DNA of 64,000 bases from Pseudomonas sp. UBA4194 (GTDB lineage Bacteria; Pseudomonadota; Gammaproteobacteria; Pseudomonadales; Pseudomonadaceae), in assembly GCF_002379585.1 (NCBI RefSeq), contig NZ_DFUE01000030.1:47930-111929 (forward strand). Direction: 5' to 3'. The notes under the pieces were generated by a model that searched no databases, was not told the origin of the DNA, and worked only from the letters and a program-made list of their open reading frames with translations. Positions within the stretch are counted from its first letter, which is position 1, and each line of letters starts with the position of its first letter. This document shows, one piece after another, positions 33,672-41,696 of the stretch. A program made the position numbers and the translations under genes.

Positions 33672-34826
33672 ATGTCTGAACACCTGCAATTGCGCGATGC
33701 CGTGCCGCAGATCCTCGCGCTGGCTGAAGAGATTCGCGAAGAGGGCGCTCGTGCCGACCGCGAAGGCATCGCGCCCAAAGCCAGCCTCCAGGCTCTGCAT
33801 GCCAAGGGCCTGTTGCATGTCACGCACTCGGCGGCCCTGGGTGGCCCGGATGGCAGTCTCAAAGGGACGCAGCCTGAGCTGTTTCTGAACATGCTGCGCA
33901 CTATTTGCCGTGCCGACAGCGCCACCGGGCATTGTTTCCAGTTGCATAACCATGCGCTGTGGCAGCTGGAGGCGGTGGGTACGCCCGAGCAGATCGAACT
34001 GTTCGTCAAACCGGCGCTGGAAAAATTCAGCATCTTCTCGGCAGTGGGCAGCGAGCCGGGCCGGATCAATATGTATGAGATGAAAACCCGTGCGACCCGG
34101 GTCGACGGCGGCTGGCTGGTCAATGGAGTGAAGAATTTCGTCACCAACGGCACGATTGCAGACCTGATCATCACTTCCGTGGCGCTGGACGGCGTTGAGG
34201 GGTATCTGGATAACCTGCAAATGATGCTGATCACCCCTGACATGCCGGGCGTCTCCTGGGACGATGCGTGGTATCAGCCCCACGGTATGCGTGGCGCGCG
34301 CAGCCCGATCATGCACCTGAACAATGTCTTCGTGCCGGACAGCCATCTGCTCGGCGAGCCAGGTGCCTTTGCCCGCCAACGCTGGCAGGGTCGTTTCCAC
34401 CTGGGCTTTGCCGCCAATTACCTGGGCACCACCGAGGGTCTGTTCGATTGGTATCTGGACTATCAGCGTGGTCGCAACAAGGGTAACGACCCTTACACCC
34501 AATTGCGGGTCGGTGAGGTGAAAATGCAGATGGATGCCGCTGCAGCGATGTTCGACAGTGCCGTGCAAGGCTGGCGCAGTGCCGATGTGGTTCAGGCCGA
34601 GCTGCGCTCCATGAGTGCCAAATCCACGGCTGCACGCACCGCCTTCAACACGCTGCAAAGTGTGCTGTATTCGGCGGGCGCCACCGCTCAATTCGAAGAA
34701 CATCCGCTGGGACGCACTGCGCGCAACATCGAGACCTTCGTGGTGCATGCCGGCCATGACCGCACGGCGCAAATCATCGGGCAGGCGCAGTTAGGCGCCA
34801 CCTTCGATTCCACGCTGCAGCGTTGA
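33672..34826 (+). CDS. acyl-CoA-dehydrogenase-fold flavin monooxygenase (DszC/SfnC-like)
   Basis: A 384-residue protein of the acyl-CoA dehydrogenase superfamily. Flavin-binding regions are seen at SIFSAVGSEPG and the following TRVDGGWLVNGVKNFVTNG, and the C-terminal helical domain has GATAQFEEHPLGRTARNIETFVVHAG. The catalytic Glu context of true acyl-CoA dehydrogenases is absent, and there is an HNH-type active-site segment (FQLHNHALWQ). Both point to the reduced-flavin hydroxylases (DszC, SfnC, HpaB-like). The ATG at 33672 has GGAG 7 bases upstream; an in-frame ATG at 33642 overlapping the previous stop is the alternative. It needs a flavin reductase. Confidence 0.8.
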   Translation: MSEHLQLRDAVPQILALAEEIREEGARADREGIAPKASLQALHAKGLLHVTHSAALGGPDGSLKGTQPELFLNMLRTICRADSATGHCFQLHNHALWQLEAVGTPEQIELFVKPALEKFSIFSAVGSEPGRINMYEMKTRATRVDGGWLVNGVKNFVTNGTIADLIITSVALDGVEGYLDNLQMMLITPDMPGVSWDDAWYQPHGMRGARSPIMHLNNVFVPDSHLLGEPGAFARQRWQGRFHLGFAANYLGTTEGLFDWYLDYQRGRNKGNDPYTQLRVGEVKMQMDAAAAMFDSAVQGWRSADVVQAELRSMSAKSTAARTAFNTLQSVLYSAGATAQFEEHPLGRTARNIETFVVHAGHDRTAQIIGQAQLGATFDSTLQR

Positions 34827-34835
34827 GGAGACATC

Positions 34836-36164
34836 ATGCGCCGTCAATTGCGTTTGGGGTTGTTTCTTCAGGAAACCGGTCACCACATTGCTGGTTGGCG
34901 CGCCCCTCAGGCCGCAGCGGATGCGGGCCGAGACTTTCGCCACCAGGTTGAACTGGCCCAGCTCGCCGAATCCGCACTGTTCGATCTGTTGTTCATTCAG
35001 GACTCCTATGCCATGCGGGGCGCCAACGACATCAATGCGCTGCAACACACGGCGCGCTCGATTCATTGGGACCCGGTCACTGCGCTGTCCGCGCTCGCCA
35101 TGGTTACCCAACGTATCGGGTTGATCGGGACCGCCACCACCACCTACAACGAGCCTTACACACTGGCGCGTCATTTCGCTTCACTGGACCACATCAGTCA
35201 GGGTCGTGCGGGCTGGAACCTGGTCACCTCCAACAACGAGGCAGAAGCCCTCAACTTCAGTCGCGACCAGCATGCCGTGCATGGTGACCGCTATGCTCGT
35301 GCCGAGGAATTCCTCACCGTGGTCAAAGGCTTGTGGGATACCTGGGAGGACGATGCATTCGTTGACGACAAACAGGCAGGGCAGTTCTTCGACCCTGCCA
35401 GGCTTCATGTATTGAATCACCAGGGCGAGCATTTTTCGGTGAAAGGGCCGATGACCCTGGCACGTCCACCCCAGGGACACCCGGTGCTGGTCCAGGCGGG
35501 CTCGTCAGACACAGGCAAACGGCTCGGTGCAGCGACCGCTGACGTCATTTTTACCGCACAACAGACCCTCGAAGCCGCTCAGCATTTCTATGCCGACATG
35601 AAGGCCTTGGCCGCCCAGGCGGGACGTGATCCTGATCAGCTCTTGATCATGCCGGGTCTGTTACCGGTGGTTGCCGCGACCCAGGCTGAGGCCGAAGCAA
35701 AGTTTCAGGCGTTGCAGGATCAGGTACTGCCGGAGGTAGGTCTGGCGACCCTTGCGACGACCTTGGGCGAAGTGGATCTGAGTGGCTACGATCTGGACGG
35801 ACCATTACCCGAGCTATCGGAAGCCAACGGCCCGAAAAGCCGCCGTCAACTGCTGATCGATATGGCGCGTCGGGATAACCTGACCATCCGCCAGCTCTAC
35901 CAGCGAGTGGTGGGCGCACGGGGGCACCTGACCATTGTCGGCACCGCTGAACAGGTGGCTGATGTGATGGAACGATGGCTGCTGGAAGGGGCTGCCGATG
36001 GTTTCAATATCATGCCCGCGGAGTTACCGCTGGGGCTGAGTGATTTCACTGAGCGGGTGGTACCTGAACTGCAACGCCGCGGACTGTTCCGCACTCACTA
36101 CCAGGGCAGTACGCTGCGTGAGCATCTGGGGCTGGCGCGACCGAGCAATCAACATGCCCGCTGA
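34836..36164 (+). CDS. LLM-class flavin-dependent monooxygenase (NtaA/SnaA/DszA family)
   Basis: A 442-residue bacterial-luciferase-like monooxygenase. Family motifs include RRQLRLGLFLQETGHHIAGWR, FDLLFIQDSYAMRG, TATTTYNEPYTLARHFASLD, GRAGWNLVTSNN and HPVLVQAGSSDTGKRLGA. NtaA/DszA relatives use reduced FMN and O2 to cleave C-N or C-S bonds. GAGGAG lies 7 bases before the ATG and 9 bp separate it from the previous gene; the end overlaps the MmgE/PrpD gene by 11 bp. Two monooxygenase-type genes in one operon without a dedicated flavin reductase is notable. Confidence 0.9.
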   Translation: MRRQLRLGLFLQETGHHIAGWRAPQAAADAGRDFRHQVELAQLAESALFDLLFIQDSYAMRGANDINALQHTARSIHWDPVTALSALAMVTQRIGLIGTATTTYNEPYTLARHFASLDHISQGRAGWNLVTSNNEAEALNFSRDQHAVHGDRYARAEEFLTVVKGLWDTWEDDAFVDDKQAGQFFDPARLHVLNHQGEHFSVKGPMTLARPPQGHPVLVQAGSSDTGKRLGAATADVIFTAQQTLEAAQHFYADMKALAAQAGRDPDQLLIMPGLLPVVAATQAEAEAKFQALQDQVLPEVGLATLATTLGEVDLSGYDLDGPLPELSEANGPKSRRQLLIDMARRDNLTIRQLYQRVVGARGHLTIVGTAEQVADVMERWLLEGAADGFNIMPAELPLGLSDFTERVVPELQRRGLFRTHYQGSTLREHLGLARPSNQHAR

Positions 36165-37506
36165 TACGATCACCCGGCAAATCGCCCTCGCGGCATCAGC
36201 GCTTGCCTATGGTGACATCCCGACGCCAGTGCTCGACAAGGCCAAGCGACTGATAGCCGATACCTTGATCGTTGCCGCCGCGGGCAGGAGTCAGGCGACC
36301 AGCGTCGCCATGGGGCGCGCGGTAGCGCCGTCATCCGGGCAGAGTCGGGTGTGGTTTGCCGACCGGCAGCAAACCTGGTCGGCCATGGACGCTACGTTCT
36401 TCAACACTCTGCATGCCGCAGCGCTTGACTACGATAGCCTCAACGGTGCCGTACATGCGGATCTGGTCACGCTGCCAGCGGCTTGGGCCATGGCCGAGCA
36501 ATACGAGTGCTCGCCGCGAGAGCTGATCAGGGCGTACGTCATTGCAAGCGAAACGGTCAGCCGCTTGGCGCGCTGCGCAACGGGTATATCCAAAGGGTGG
36601 TCGGGTACGTCCATCTACGGACCTATCGGTGCAGCACTGGCCAGCGGTTTGCTGATGGGGCTCGATGTTCCTCGTCTGACTCACGCGCTGGGGCTTGCGG
36701 CGTCACAGGCTGCTGGCACGCAGCAGGCCAATATCGAGCAAACCCTGACCAAACGGTTGCAACCAGCCCTGGCAGCTCGCAGTGGTGTGTTCGCTGCATT
36801 GCTGGCCGAGGCCGGGGCAACCGGGCCAGGTCAAGCGCTGGAAGGCAAGTTCGGCATGCGGGCCTTGTACCAGCCCGGCGACGATCAGAACGTGCTGGCG
36901 GGCTGGGGGCACGACTGGCAATTGCTCGATACTGCCGTCAAGGGCTTTCCGGTGTGTGCATGCAGCCATGCGGGGATTCAAGCGCTGCTTGATCTCCGAG
37001 CGCGGGTCGGATTCAGCGCGGACCAGGTAGAGCAGGTTGTGGGGATCATTTCGCCGTTCATGCATCGGTTGGTAGGCGGCGACTTCACTGTTCAAGGTGA
37101 TCTGCAGGTGGTTGCTCAATTCAACCTGCGTTATCACCTTGCTAGCGTGCTTTTACGCGGCCCCATCAGTTTGAACGACTTGCAACCCGATCGACTTCTG
37201 GATGACCAGATAAAGGCCATGATCCCGCGCATTCACTTGCAAATTGACGTCGAAAATCGCCATGAGTTGGCGCCGGCGAGCATCCGCGTGACGCTGAAAA
37301 CAGGTCAGGTATACGAGCAGATCTGTCGCGCCCTGCCTGGATCGCCCGAATCGCCGCTGTCTGCCGAGCAATGGCGAGCCAAGGCCCGCGCATGTGCGGC
37401 ACTTGCTGAACCCAGTATTGAACAGGCGCGTTTGGCTCGATTCATCGCCTCGCTGGAAAGGCTGGAGGATTTGCCCACCATTGAGACGCTTTGGAGCGAT
37501 GTATGA
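36154..37506 (+). CDS. MmgE/PrpD family protein
   Basis: A 450-residue protein of the 2-methylcitrate dehydratase superfamily. Typical segments: AKRLIADTLIVAAAGR, FFNTLHAAALDYDSLNGAVHADLVTLPAAWAMAEQ (substrate-site His/Asp region), GWSGTSIYGPIGAALASGLLMG and LGLAASQAAGTQQANIE. PrpD-like enzymes hydrate or dehydrate, or isomerise, branched di- and tricarboxylates. It may act on a ring-opened carboxylate. The start overlaps the LLM gene and the stop overlaps the SDR start by ATGA, so it is embedded in the operon. Confidence 0.87.
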   Translation: MPADTITRQIALAASALAYGDIPTPVLDKAKRLIADTLIVAAAGRSQATSVAMGRAVAPSSGQSRVWFADRQQTWSAMDATFFNTLHAAALDYDSLNGAVHADLVTLPAAWAMAEQYECSPRELIRAYVIASETVSRLARCATGISKGWSGTSIYGPIGAALASGLLMGLDVPRLTHALGLAASQAAGTQQANIEQTLTKRLQPALAARSGVFAALLAEAGATGPGQALEGKFGMRALYQPGDDQNVLAGWGHDWQLLDTAVKGFPVCACSHAGIQALLDLRARVGFSADQVEQVVGIISPFMHRLVGGDFTVQGDLQVVAQFNLRYHLASVLLRGPISLNDLQPDRLLDDQIKAMIPRIHLQIDVENRHELAPASIRVTLKTGQVYEQICRALPGSPESPLSAEQWRAKARACAALAEPSIEQARLARFIASLERLEDLPTIETLWSDV

Positions 37507-38219
37507 AAGATCTGGCTCGGCAGGTCATTTGGGTTACCGGCGCCTCAGGTGCATTAGGGCGGGCTGTCTGCGAGCGTCTGCATGGGCTGGGTGCTCAGGT
37601 GATCGTGAGTGGGCGGAACGTGGACACCTTGCCGATCAGTCGCTCACGGGTGCAACGCCTGAGCCTGGATGTGACCGACACACAGGCGGTCGAGGCGGCA
37701 GCCCAGGCAATTGTATTGAAGCACGGCCGGATTGACGGCCTGGTGACCTGTACCACGACCCCGCGTTTCGGCGACTTCCTGACGCTACAAGATAAGGACT
37801 GGAGCGAGGTACTAGACACCAAACTGATGGGTTCAATCAGAGCTGCGCGGGCTGTGATCCCGACGATGATCAGTCAGAAGGGCGGCAGCATCGTGTTCAT
37901 CAGTGGTCGCGGCGGCACCGTTCCTCCCCCTCGGCATTTACCCGGCGCATGTGCCAATTCGGCATTGAATTTACTGGCCCAGGGCCTGGCTACTGAATAC
38001 GGCGAGCATGGGATTCGCGTCAATGCGTTGGCCCCGGGCCCCATCAAGTCGCCCAGGCTTGAACTGATGAAAGCTGGGGTAGCAAACGCCCGCTCTGCGC
38101 TGGGGCACGCAGGAACACCTGAAGATGTTGCTCACGCTGTCACTTTCCTGCTCGGCCCGGGGGCCATGCATGTAACGGGCATATGTTTGCCGGTTGATGG
38201 CGGGCGAGCTAAATCGTAG
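37503..38219 (+). CDS. SDR-fold protein lacking the catalytic Tyr and Lys
   Basis: A 238-residue Rossmann protein of the short-chain dehydrogenase family. The cofactor motif TGASGALG is intact near residues 13-20, and the C-terminus NALAPGPIKSPRL...DVAHAVTFLLGPGAMHVTG is canonical. The active-site helix reads HLPGACANSALN where family members have YxxxK, so both catalytic residues appear missing. It may be a non-redox relative or use another mechanism. It is the last gene of the operon, coupled by ATGA with GGAG upstream. Its stop codon lies inside the duplicated segment starting at 38213. Confidence 0.82.
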   Translation: MKDLARQVIWVTGASGALGRAVCERLHGLGAQVIVSGRNVDTLPISRSRVQRLSLDVTDTQAVEAAAQAIVLKHGRIDGLVTCTTTPRFGDFLTLQDKDWSEVLDTKLMGSIRAARAVIPTMISQKGGSIVFISGRGGTVPPPRHLPGACANSALNLLAQGLATEYGEHGIRVNALAPGPIKSPRLELMKAGVANARSALGHAGTPEDVAHAVTFLLGPGAMHVTGICLPVDGGRAKS

Positions 38220-38326
38220 GGCTGGGCGCTGCAGAGGGCGACCTTCATGGTACCTCCGGTGGTGTATTGGAACATTGTTCGCCCGCTGCTCTCATGATGC
38301 ATGGATCCTTACTGCTTGCTTAAGTC
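38213..38326. repeat. degenerate copy of the ldhA 5' region
   Basis: This 114-bp segment is about 91% identical to 40854-40967, the first 12 codons plus upstream region of the D-lactate-dehydrogenase-like gene. On the minus strand it still encodes MKVALCSAQPYD after GGAGGTACC. The rest of the gene is missing, so it is a truncated remnant. Confidence 0.85.
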
Positions 38327-38365
38327 GCCTTCGCCGAGCGGCGCCCACACTAGCGTACCTAGTCG
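38327..38365 (-). pseudogene. fragment of an aldo/keto reductase gene
   Basis: GCCTTCGCCGAGCGGCGCCC and the bases after it match the aldo/keto reductase gene at 19491-19526 with about three differences, in the same orientation. It abuts the ldhA remnant and runs into the LysR stop codon. It is only about 12 codons long. Confidence 0.65.
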
Positions 38366-39267
38366 AGTGTTCTGCACGTGTCTATCAGCAACGTTCTCAA
38401 CCATCGTTGGGCAGGATCATGGTGCGTGCGTTCATGCCAGGCTACGGTCTTGCTGAATCCGGAAATCTCGAGAGGCGGGTCAGTTATCGCTAGGCCGGTA
38501 ATGTTCTTCGCCAGCCGGTGCGGTACTACGGCGATAAGATCGCTGGCCTGCAAAATTTCCGGAAGCACCAGAAAGCTTGTCACCGAGACCATCACTCGCC
38601 GCGACCTGTCGACTTGAGCGAGGGCCTGATCAGTCACGCCCTGGAACGCTCCGCCTGAGGGTGAAACGAGGACGTGATCCAAGGTGCAAAAACGATCCAA
38701 GGTCAAAGCCTCGCCTGTCGCGTCAGGGTGATCTGTGCGCATCACACAAACATAGCGTTCGTTGAATAACGCTTCCGAGTGCAGCATTGCCCCTGTGCTT
38801 TCAGGCGTCAGTAGTGCGAGATCGACTTCCCCCCGCTCGAACTGGGTCGTCAGTTGCAGAGTGTCGATCGGTTTCACGGCAACCCGGATATTTGGTGCCA
38901 CTACTCTTAGTGCACTCAAGAAAGGCACTACTATGGCTTTCAAGGCATAGTCGGTTGAGGCAATAGTGGTGGTCATACTCGCCGTGGCTGGGTCAAATGC
39001 TTGAGGCTGCAGCATTTGTTCGATGTCACCCAGCAGTTGCTTGACCGGGCCCGCTAGTTCCACCCCTCTCAATGTTGGCACCATGCCTCGCTGTGCTCTT
39101 ACAAACAGCGGGTCGCCAAAGCTTTCACGCAGGCGAGTGAGCATCCCGCTGACGGCAGGTTGAGTGAGGTGTAACCGTTCGGCCGCGCGGGTGACGCTGC
39201 GTTCGTCGAGGAGCGCATCCAATGCCTTGAGCAGATTGAAGTCGAGGTTCCTGATATCAGATTTCAT
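38359..39267 (-). CDS. LysR-family transcriptional regulator
   Basis: A 302-residue LysR regulator. The HTH is DFNLLKALDALLDERSVTRAAERLHLTQPAVSGMLTRLRE, followed by the SFGDPLFVRAQRGMVPT wing and a substrate-binding-like effector domain. The group resembles NodD/LinR/PcpR-type regulators of catabolic genes. The ATG at 39267 is preferred over the TTG at 39276. It is divergent from the SRPBCC gene (84 bp apart), the likely target. Its final codons extend into the aldo/keto-reductase scar, so its C-terminus may have been remodelled. Confidence 0.9.
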   Translation of the reverse strand: MKSDIRNLDFNLLKALDALLDERSVTRAAERLHLTQPAVSGMLTRLRESFGDPLFVRAQRGMVPTLRGVELAGPVKQLLGDIEQMLQPQAFDPATASMTTTIASTDYALKAIVVPFLSALRVVAPNIRVAVKPIDTLQLTTQFERGEVDLALLTPESTGAMLHSEALFNERYVCVMRTDHPDATGEALTLDRFCTLDHVLVSPSGGAFQGVTDQALAQVDRSRRVMVSVTSFLVLPEILQASDLIAVVPHRLAKNITGLAITDPPLEISGFSKTVAWHERTHHDPAQRWLRTLLIDTCRTLD

Positions 39268-39351
39268 GATGCTCAAAATAAAATATGACGATTGGCGTTA
39301 TTTCAAGTTAGCACGGACTATAGGGTGATTCCATCAAGCAGAGTGCCTGGC

Positions 39352-39867
39352 ATGAACGAGATTTTTTGGCCCGAGGGTTTTCTTCCGGGCTTCACCGAAA
39401 ACTTTGTCTCTAACGAAATGATTGTAGCGGGCATGAATGCTGCCGATATCTGGCCACTGCTGAGCACAGCGACGCTCTGGCCCACGTACTATGCCAACTC
39501 AGCCAACATCCGCTTTCACAATGCTCAAGGGCCGCAATTGGAAGTAGGTGCGCGGTTCTACTTCGAAACCTTTGGTTTCCCGGTAGAAGCGAAATGTACC
39601 GAGTATGTTCAACCTATGGATGGTCAGCCTGGTCGGGTGGCTTGGCACGGTTGGGCAGGCGAAGGCGAGACTCGTATAGACGTACATCATGCTTGGCTGA
39701 TCGAGGACTTATCAGACGGTCGCGTTCGGATCCTCACGCAGGAAACTCAAAAGGGCTTACCCGCTCAAGACCTGGCAAGGGCCAAGCCCAACCCGATGAT
39801 CAACGGTCACCAGGATTGGCTAGATGGGATGGTCGGCGCGGCACGGCAGGCCAGCGAGCGTCGCTGA
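39352..39867 (+). CDS. SRPBCC (START-like) domain protein
   Basis: A 171-residue protein with the Bet v1/START-like helix-grip pattern: an N-terminal helix AADIWPLLSTATLWPTYYAN, a series of strands (VGARFYFETFGFPVEAKCTEYV, RVAWHGWAGEGETRIDVHHAWLIED) and a long C-terminal helix. Such domains bind hydrophobic ligands or act as cyclases or hydrolases. It is divergent from the LysR regulator, which probably controls it. No specific function can be named. The start at 39352 is the first ATG giving the domain; upstream residues are not conserved-looking. Confidence 0.75.
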   Translation: MNEIFWPEGFLPGFTENFVSNEMIVAGMNAADIWPLLSTATLWPTYYANSANIRFHNAQGPQLEVGARFYFETFGFPVEAKCTEYVQPMDGQPGRVAWHGWAGEGETRIDVHHAWLIEDLSDGRVRILTQETQKGLPAQDLARAKPNPMINGHQDWLDGMVGAARQASERR

Positions 39868-39884
39868 CAACACGGGATGGGTTG

Positions 39885-40889
39885 CTAGACCTTCGAACAG
39901 ATGTTCTCGCACACAGCACCTTGTACGTAGCAACTCAGGTTATGCAATGTGGTACTGGCTATCTGCTCCAGCGCCTCCTGAGTGAAAAATCCTTGGTGCC
40001 CCGTCACGATGACATTCGGGAAAGTGGTCAGGCGCAGGAAAATTTCATCGTCAATATAGGCATTGGAGTGGTCCTGAAAGAACAACGAGCTTTCCTGCTC
40101 GTAGACGTCGATGGCCAGTGCGCCAAGGTGGCCGGATTTCAGGGCGTCGATGACTGATCGGGTGTCGATCAGCGCGCCACGTGACGTGTTCACGAGCAGG
40201 GCCCCCGGTTTCATTCGGGTTAACGTTTCAGCTGAGATCAGGCGATAGGTTGCATCCTTCAGCGGGCAATGCAGACTGACGATGTCCGATTCGCCAAGTA
40301 GCTGATCCAGGCGAGCATAGTGCCCAAGCTTCATGAAGTCCGGCGTTTCGACAGGATCATGCGCCAATACTCGGCAGCCAAAGCCCTTAAATATCCGAGC
40401 AGTGGCAAGGCCGATCTGCCCCGTACCGATAATCCCCACCGTCTTGCCATGGAGGTTGAACCCTAACAACCCATCGAGCATGAAGTTTCCTTCACGCACC
40501 CGGTTGTAGGCCCGGTGGGTATGCCGATTCAGCGTCATCACCAAAGCCAACGTATGTTCGGCCACCGCCTCAGGGGAATAAGCGGGCACGCGGGATACGT
40601 GCAGCCCCAGCGCCTGCACGGCGGTCAGATCGACATTGTTGAATCCGGCACATCGCAGCAGCACCGCCTCCACGCCATACTGCTTCAGCGTCCGCAGAAC
40701 CTTGGCGTCCAGCTGATCGTTGACGAATACACAGATGGCATCGAAGCCCTGTGCCAGCGCAACAGTGTCGGCGTCGAGGCGGTCGGCGAAGTAGGTGATC
40801 GCCCAATCTTTATCGGAATGGTCTCGATGCAGGACTTCTTCGAAAAACCTTCGATCGTAGGGCTGAGCGCTGAAGAGGGCGATCTTCAT
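39885..40889 (-). CDS. ldhA: D-lactate dehydrogenase-type 2-hydroxyacid dehydrogenase
   Basis: A 334-residue NAD-dependent dehydrogenase. It begins MKIALFSAQPYDRRFFEEVL, as in fermentative LdhA. The cofactor motif is VGIIGTGQIGLATARIFKGFG; catalytic Arg is in VNTSRGALIDTRSVIDALKSG, Glu in DVYEQESSLFFQDHS and His in VTGHQGFFTQEAL. It converts pyruvate to D-lactate or a related 2-oxo acid. GGAGGTACC precedes the ATG. The promoter and first codons are duplicated at 38213-38326. It is convergent with the SRPBCC gene. Confidence 0.9.
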   Translation of the reverse strand: MKIALFSAQPYDRRFFEEVLHRDHSDKDWAITYFADRLDADTVALAQGFDAICVFVNDQLDAKVLRTLKQYGVEAVLLRCAGFNNVDLTAVQALGLHVSRVPAYSPEAVAEHTLALVMTLNRHTHRAYNRVREGNFMLDGLLGFNLHGKTVGIIGTGQIGLATARIFKGFGCRVLAHDPVETPDFMKLGHYARLDQLLGESDIVSLHCPLKDATYRLISAETLTRMKPGALLVNTSRGALIDTRSVIDALKSGHLGALAIDVYEQESSLFFQDHSNAYIDDEIFLRLTTFPNVIVTGHQGFFTQEALEQIASTTLHNLSCYVQGAVCENICSKV

Positions 40890-40967
40890 GGTACCTCCGG
40901 TGGTGTATTGGCAGATTGTTCGCCCGCTGCTCTCATGATCTATCGATCCTTACTGCTGGCTCAAGTC
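40854..40967. repeat. intact copy of the segment duplicated at 38213-38326
   Basis: Contains the first 12 codons, ribosome-binding site and upstream region of the ldhA-like gene. About ten differences from the copy at 38213 were counted by eye over 114 bp. Confidence 0.85.
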
Positions 40968-40985
40968 ACCCGGTTTACAGGTCCG

Positions 40986-41660
40986 CTACTTACCCGTTTT
41001 GAATTTCTCGTAAGTCAGGCGCATGTCGCTTGCCCAACCGTCGAGTACTGGCTTGACGTCATAGAGTGTCAGTTGCGCCTTGTCGTTCTCCAGAGATTTA
41101 CCGCTACCTTTGCGAACCACCTGAGCGAGCACCTCGTTCGTGGCCGCGTCCAGGAATGCAGATTCGGTGGCGATCTCGACGCTTTGGTCTCGCCCGCCGG
41201 CTGCTGTATTTACGGCGGCGGCCACCAACGCGACCGGAATCACCTCATAGGCCTTCAGGCGCTCGGTGCTGGTCGATACAGCGGTGATGGCAGGTCGAAC
41301 GGTGATGGTGTTGGCGCCGGGACCCTCCGCCAAGCGCATGTTTTTACCCAGTTCGCGTTTGAGGGCCGTGTCGTAGTAGCGCGTGATCGACTGCAGGGTT
41401 TGTGCTGAGATCACCGCTGTAGGTTGGGGTTTGGGATAGAGCTGACTGGGTTCGATGTACACCTGCGTGTATTTATCCAGCTTGATGTCCGGATCGATCC
41501 AGCGCATCACTGGCGCGCCGCTCACGCTTTCATCAGCCTTGAGGCGACTGTAATCCTTGAGAAATCCAGAGTAGTGACTGGGGTCGACCTGCGTACTGGC
41601 GCAACCACCCACCCCCAGAATGGCGGAACACAAGAGCGTTTTGAACGTCAGCGTTCTCAT
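40986..41660 (-). CDS. DUF3313 lipoprotein
   Basis: A 224-residue lipoprotein. The signal peptide ends in the lipobox GVGGC with Cys20, and the mature start STQVDPSHYSGFLKDYSRLKADES is the DUF3313 pattern. It probably sits in the outer membrane facing the periplasm. Function unknown. It is the last gene of a leftward group with two channel-like proteins and a DUF1254 protein, with a 36-bp gap from the first of these. The conserved middle has TVRPAITAVSTSTERLKAYE. Confidence 0.85.
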   Translation of the reverse strand: MRTLTFKTLLCSAILGVGGCASTQVDPSHYSGFLKDYSRLKADESVSGAPVMRWIDPDIKLDKYTQVYIEPSQLYPKPQPTAVISAQTLQSITRYYDTALKRELGKNMRLAEGPGANTITVRPAITAVSTSTERLKAYEVIPVALVAAAVNTAAGGRDQSVEIATESAFLDAATNEVLAQVVRKGSGKSLENDKAQLTLYDVKPVLDGWASDMRLTYEKFKTGK

Positions 41661-41696
41661 AATGATATCTCGTCAGATGCGGTTGGCCTCGATGGC

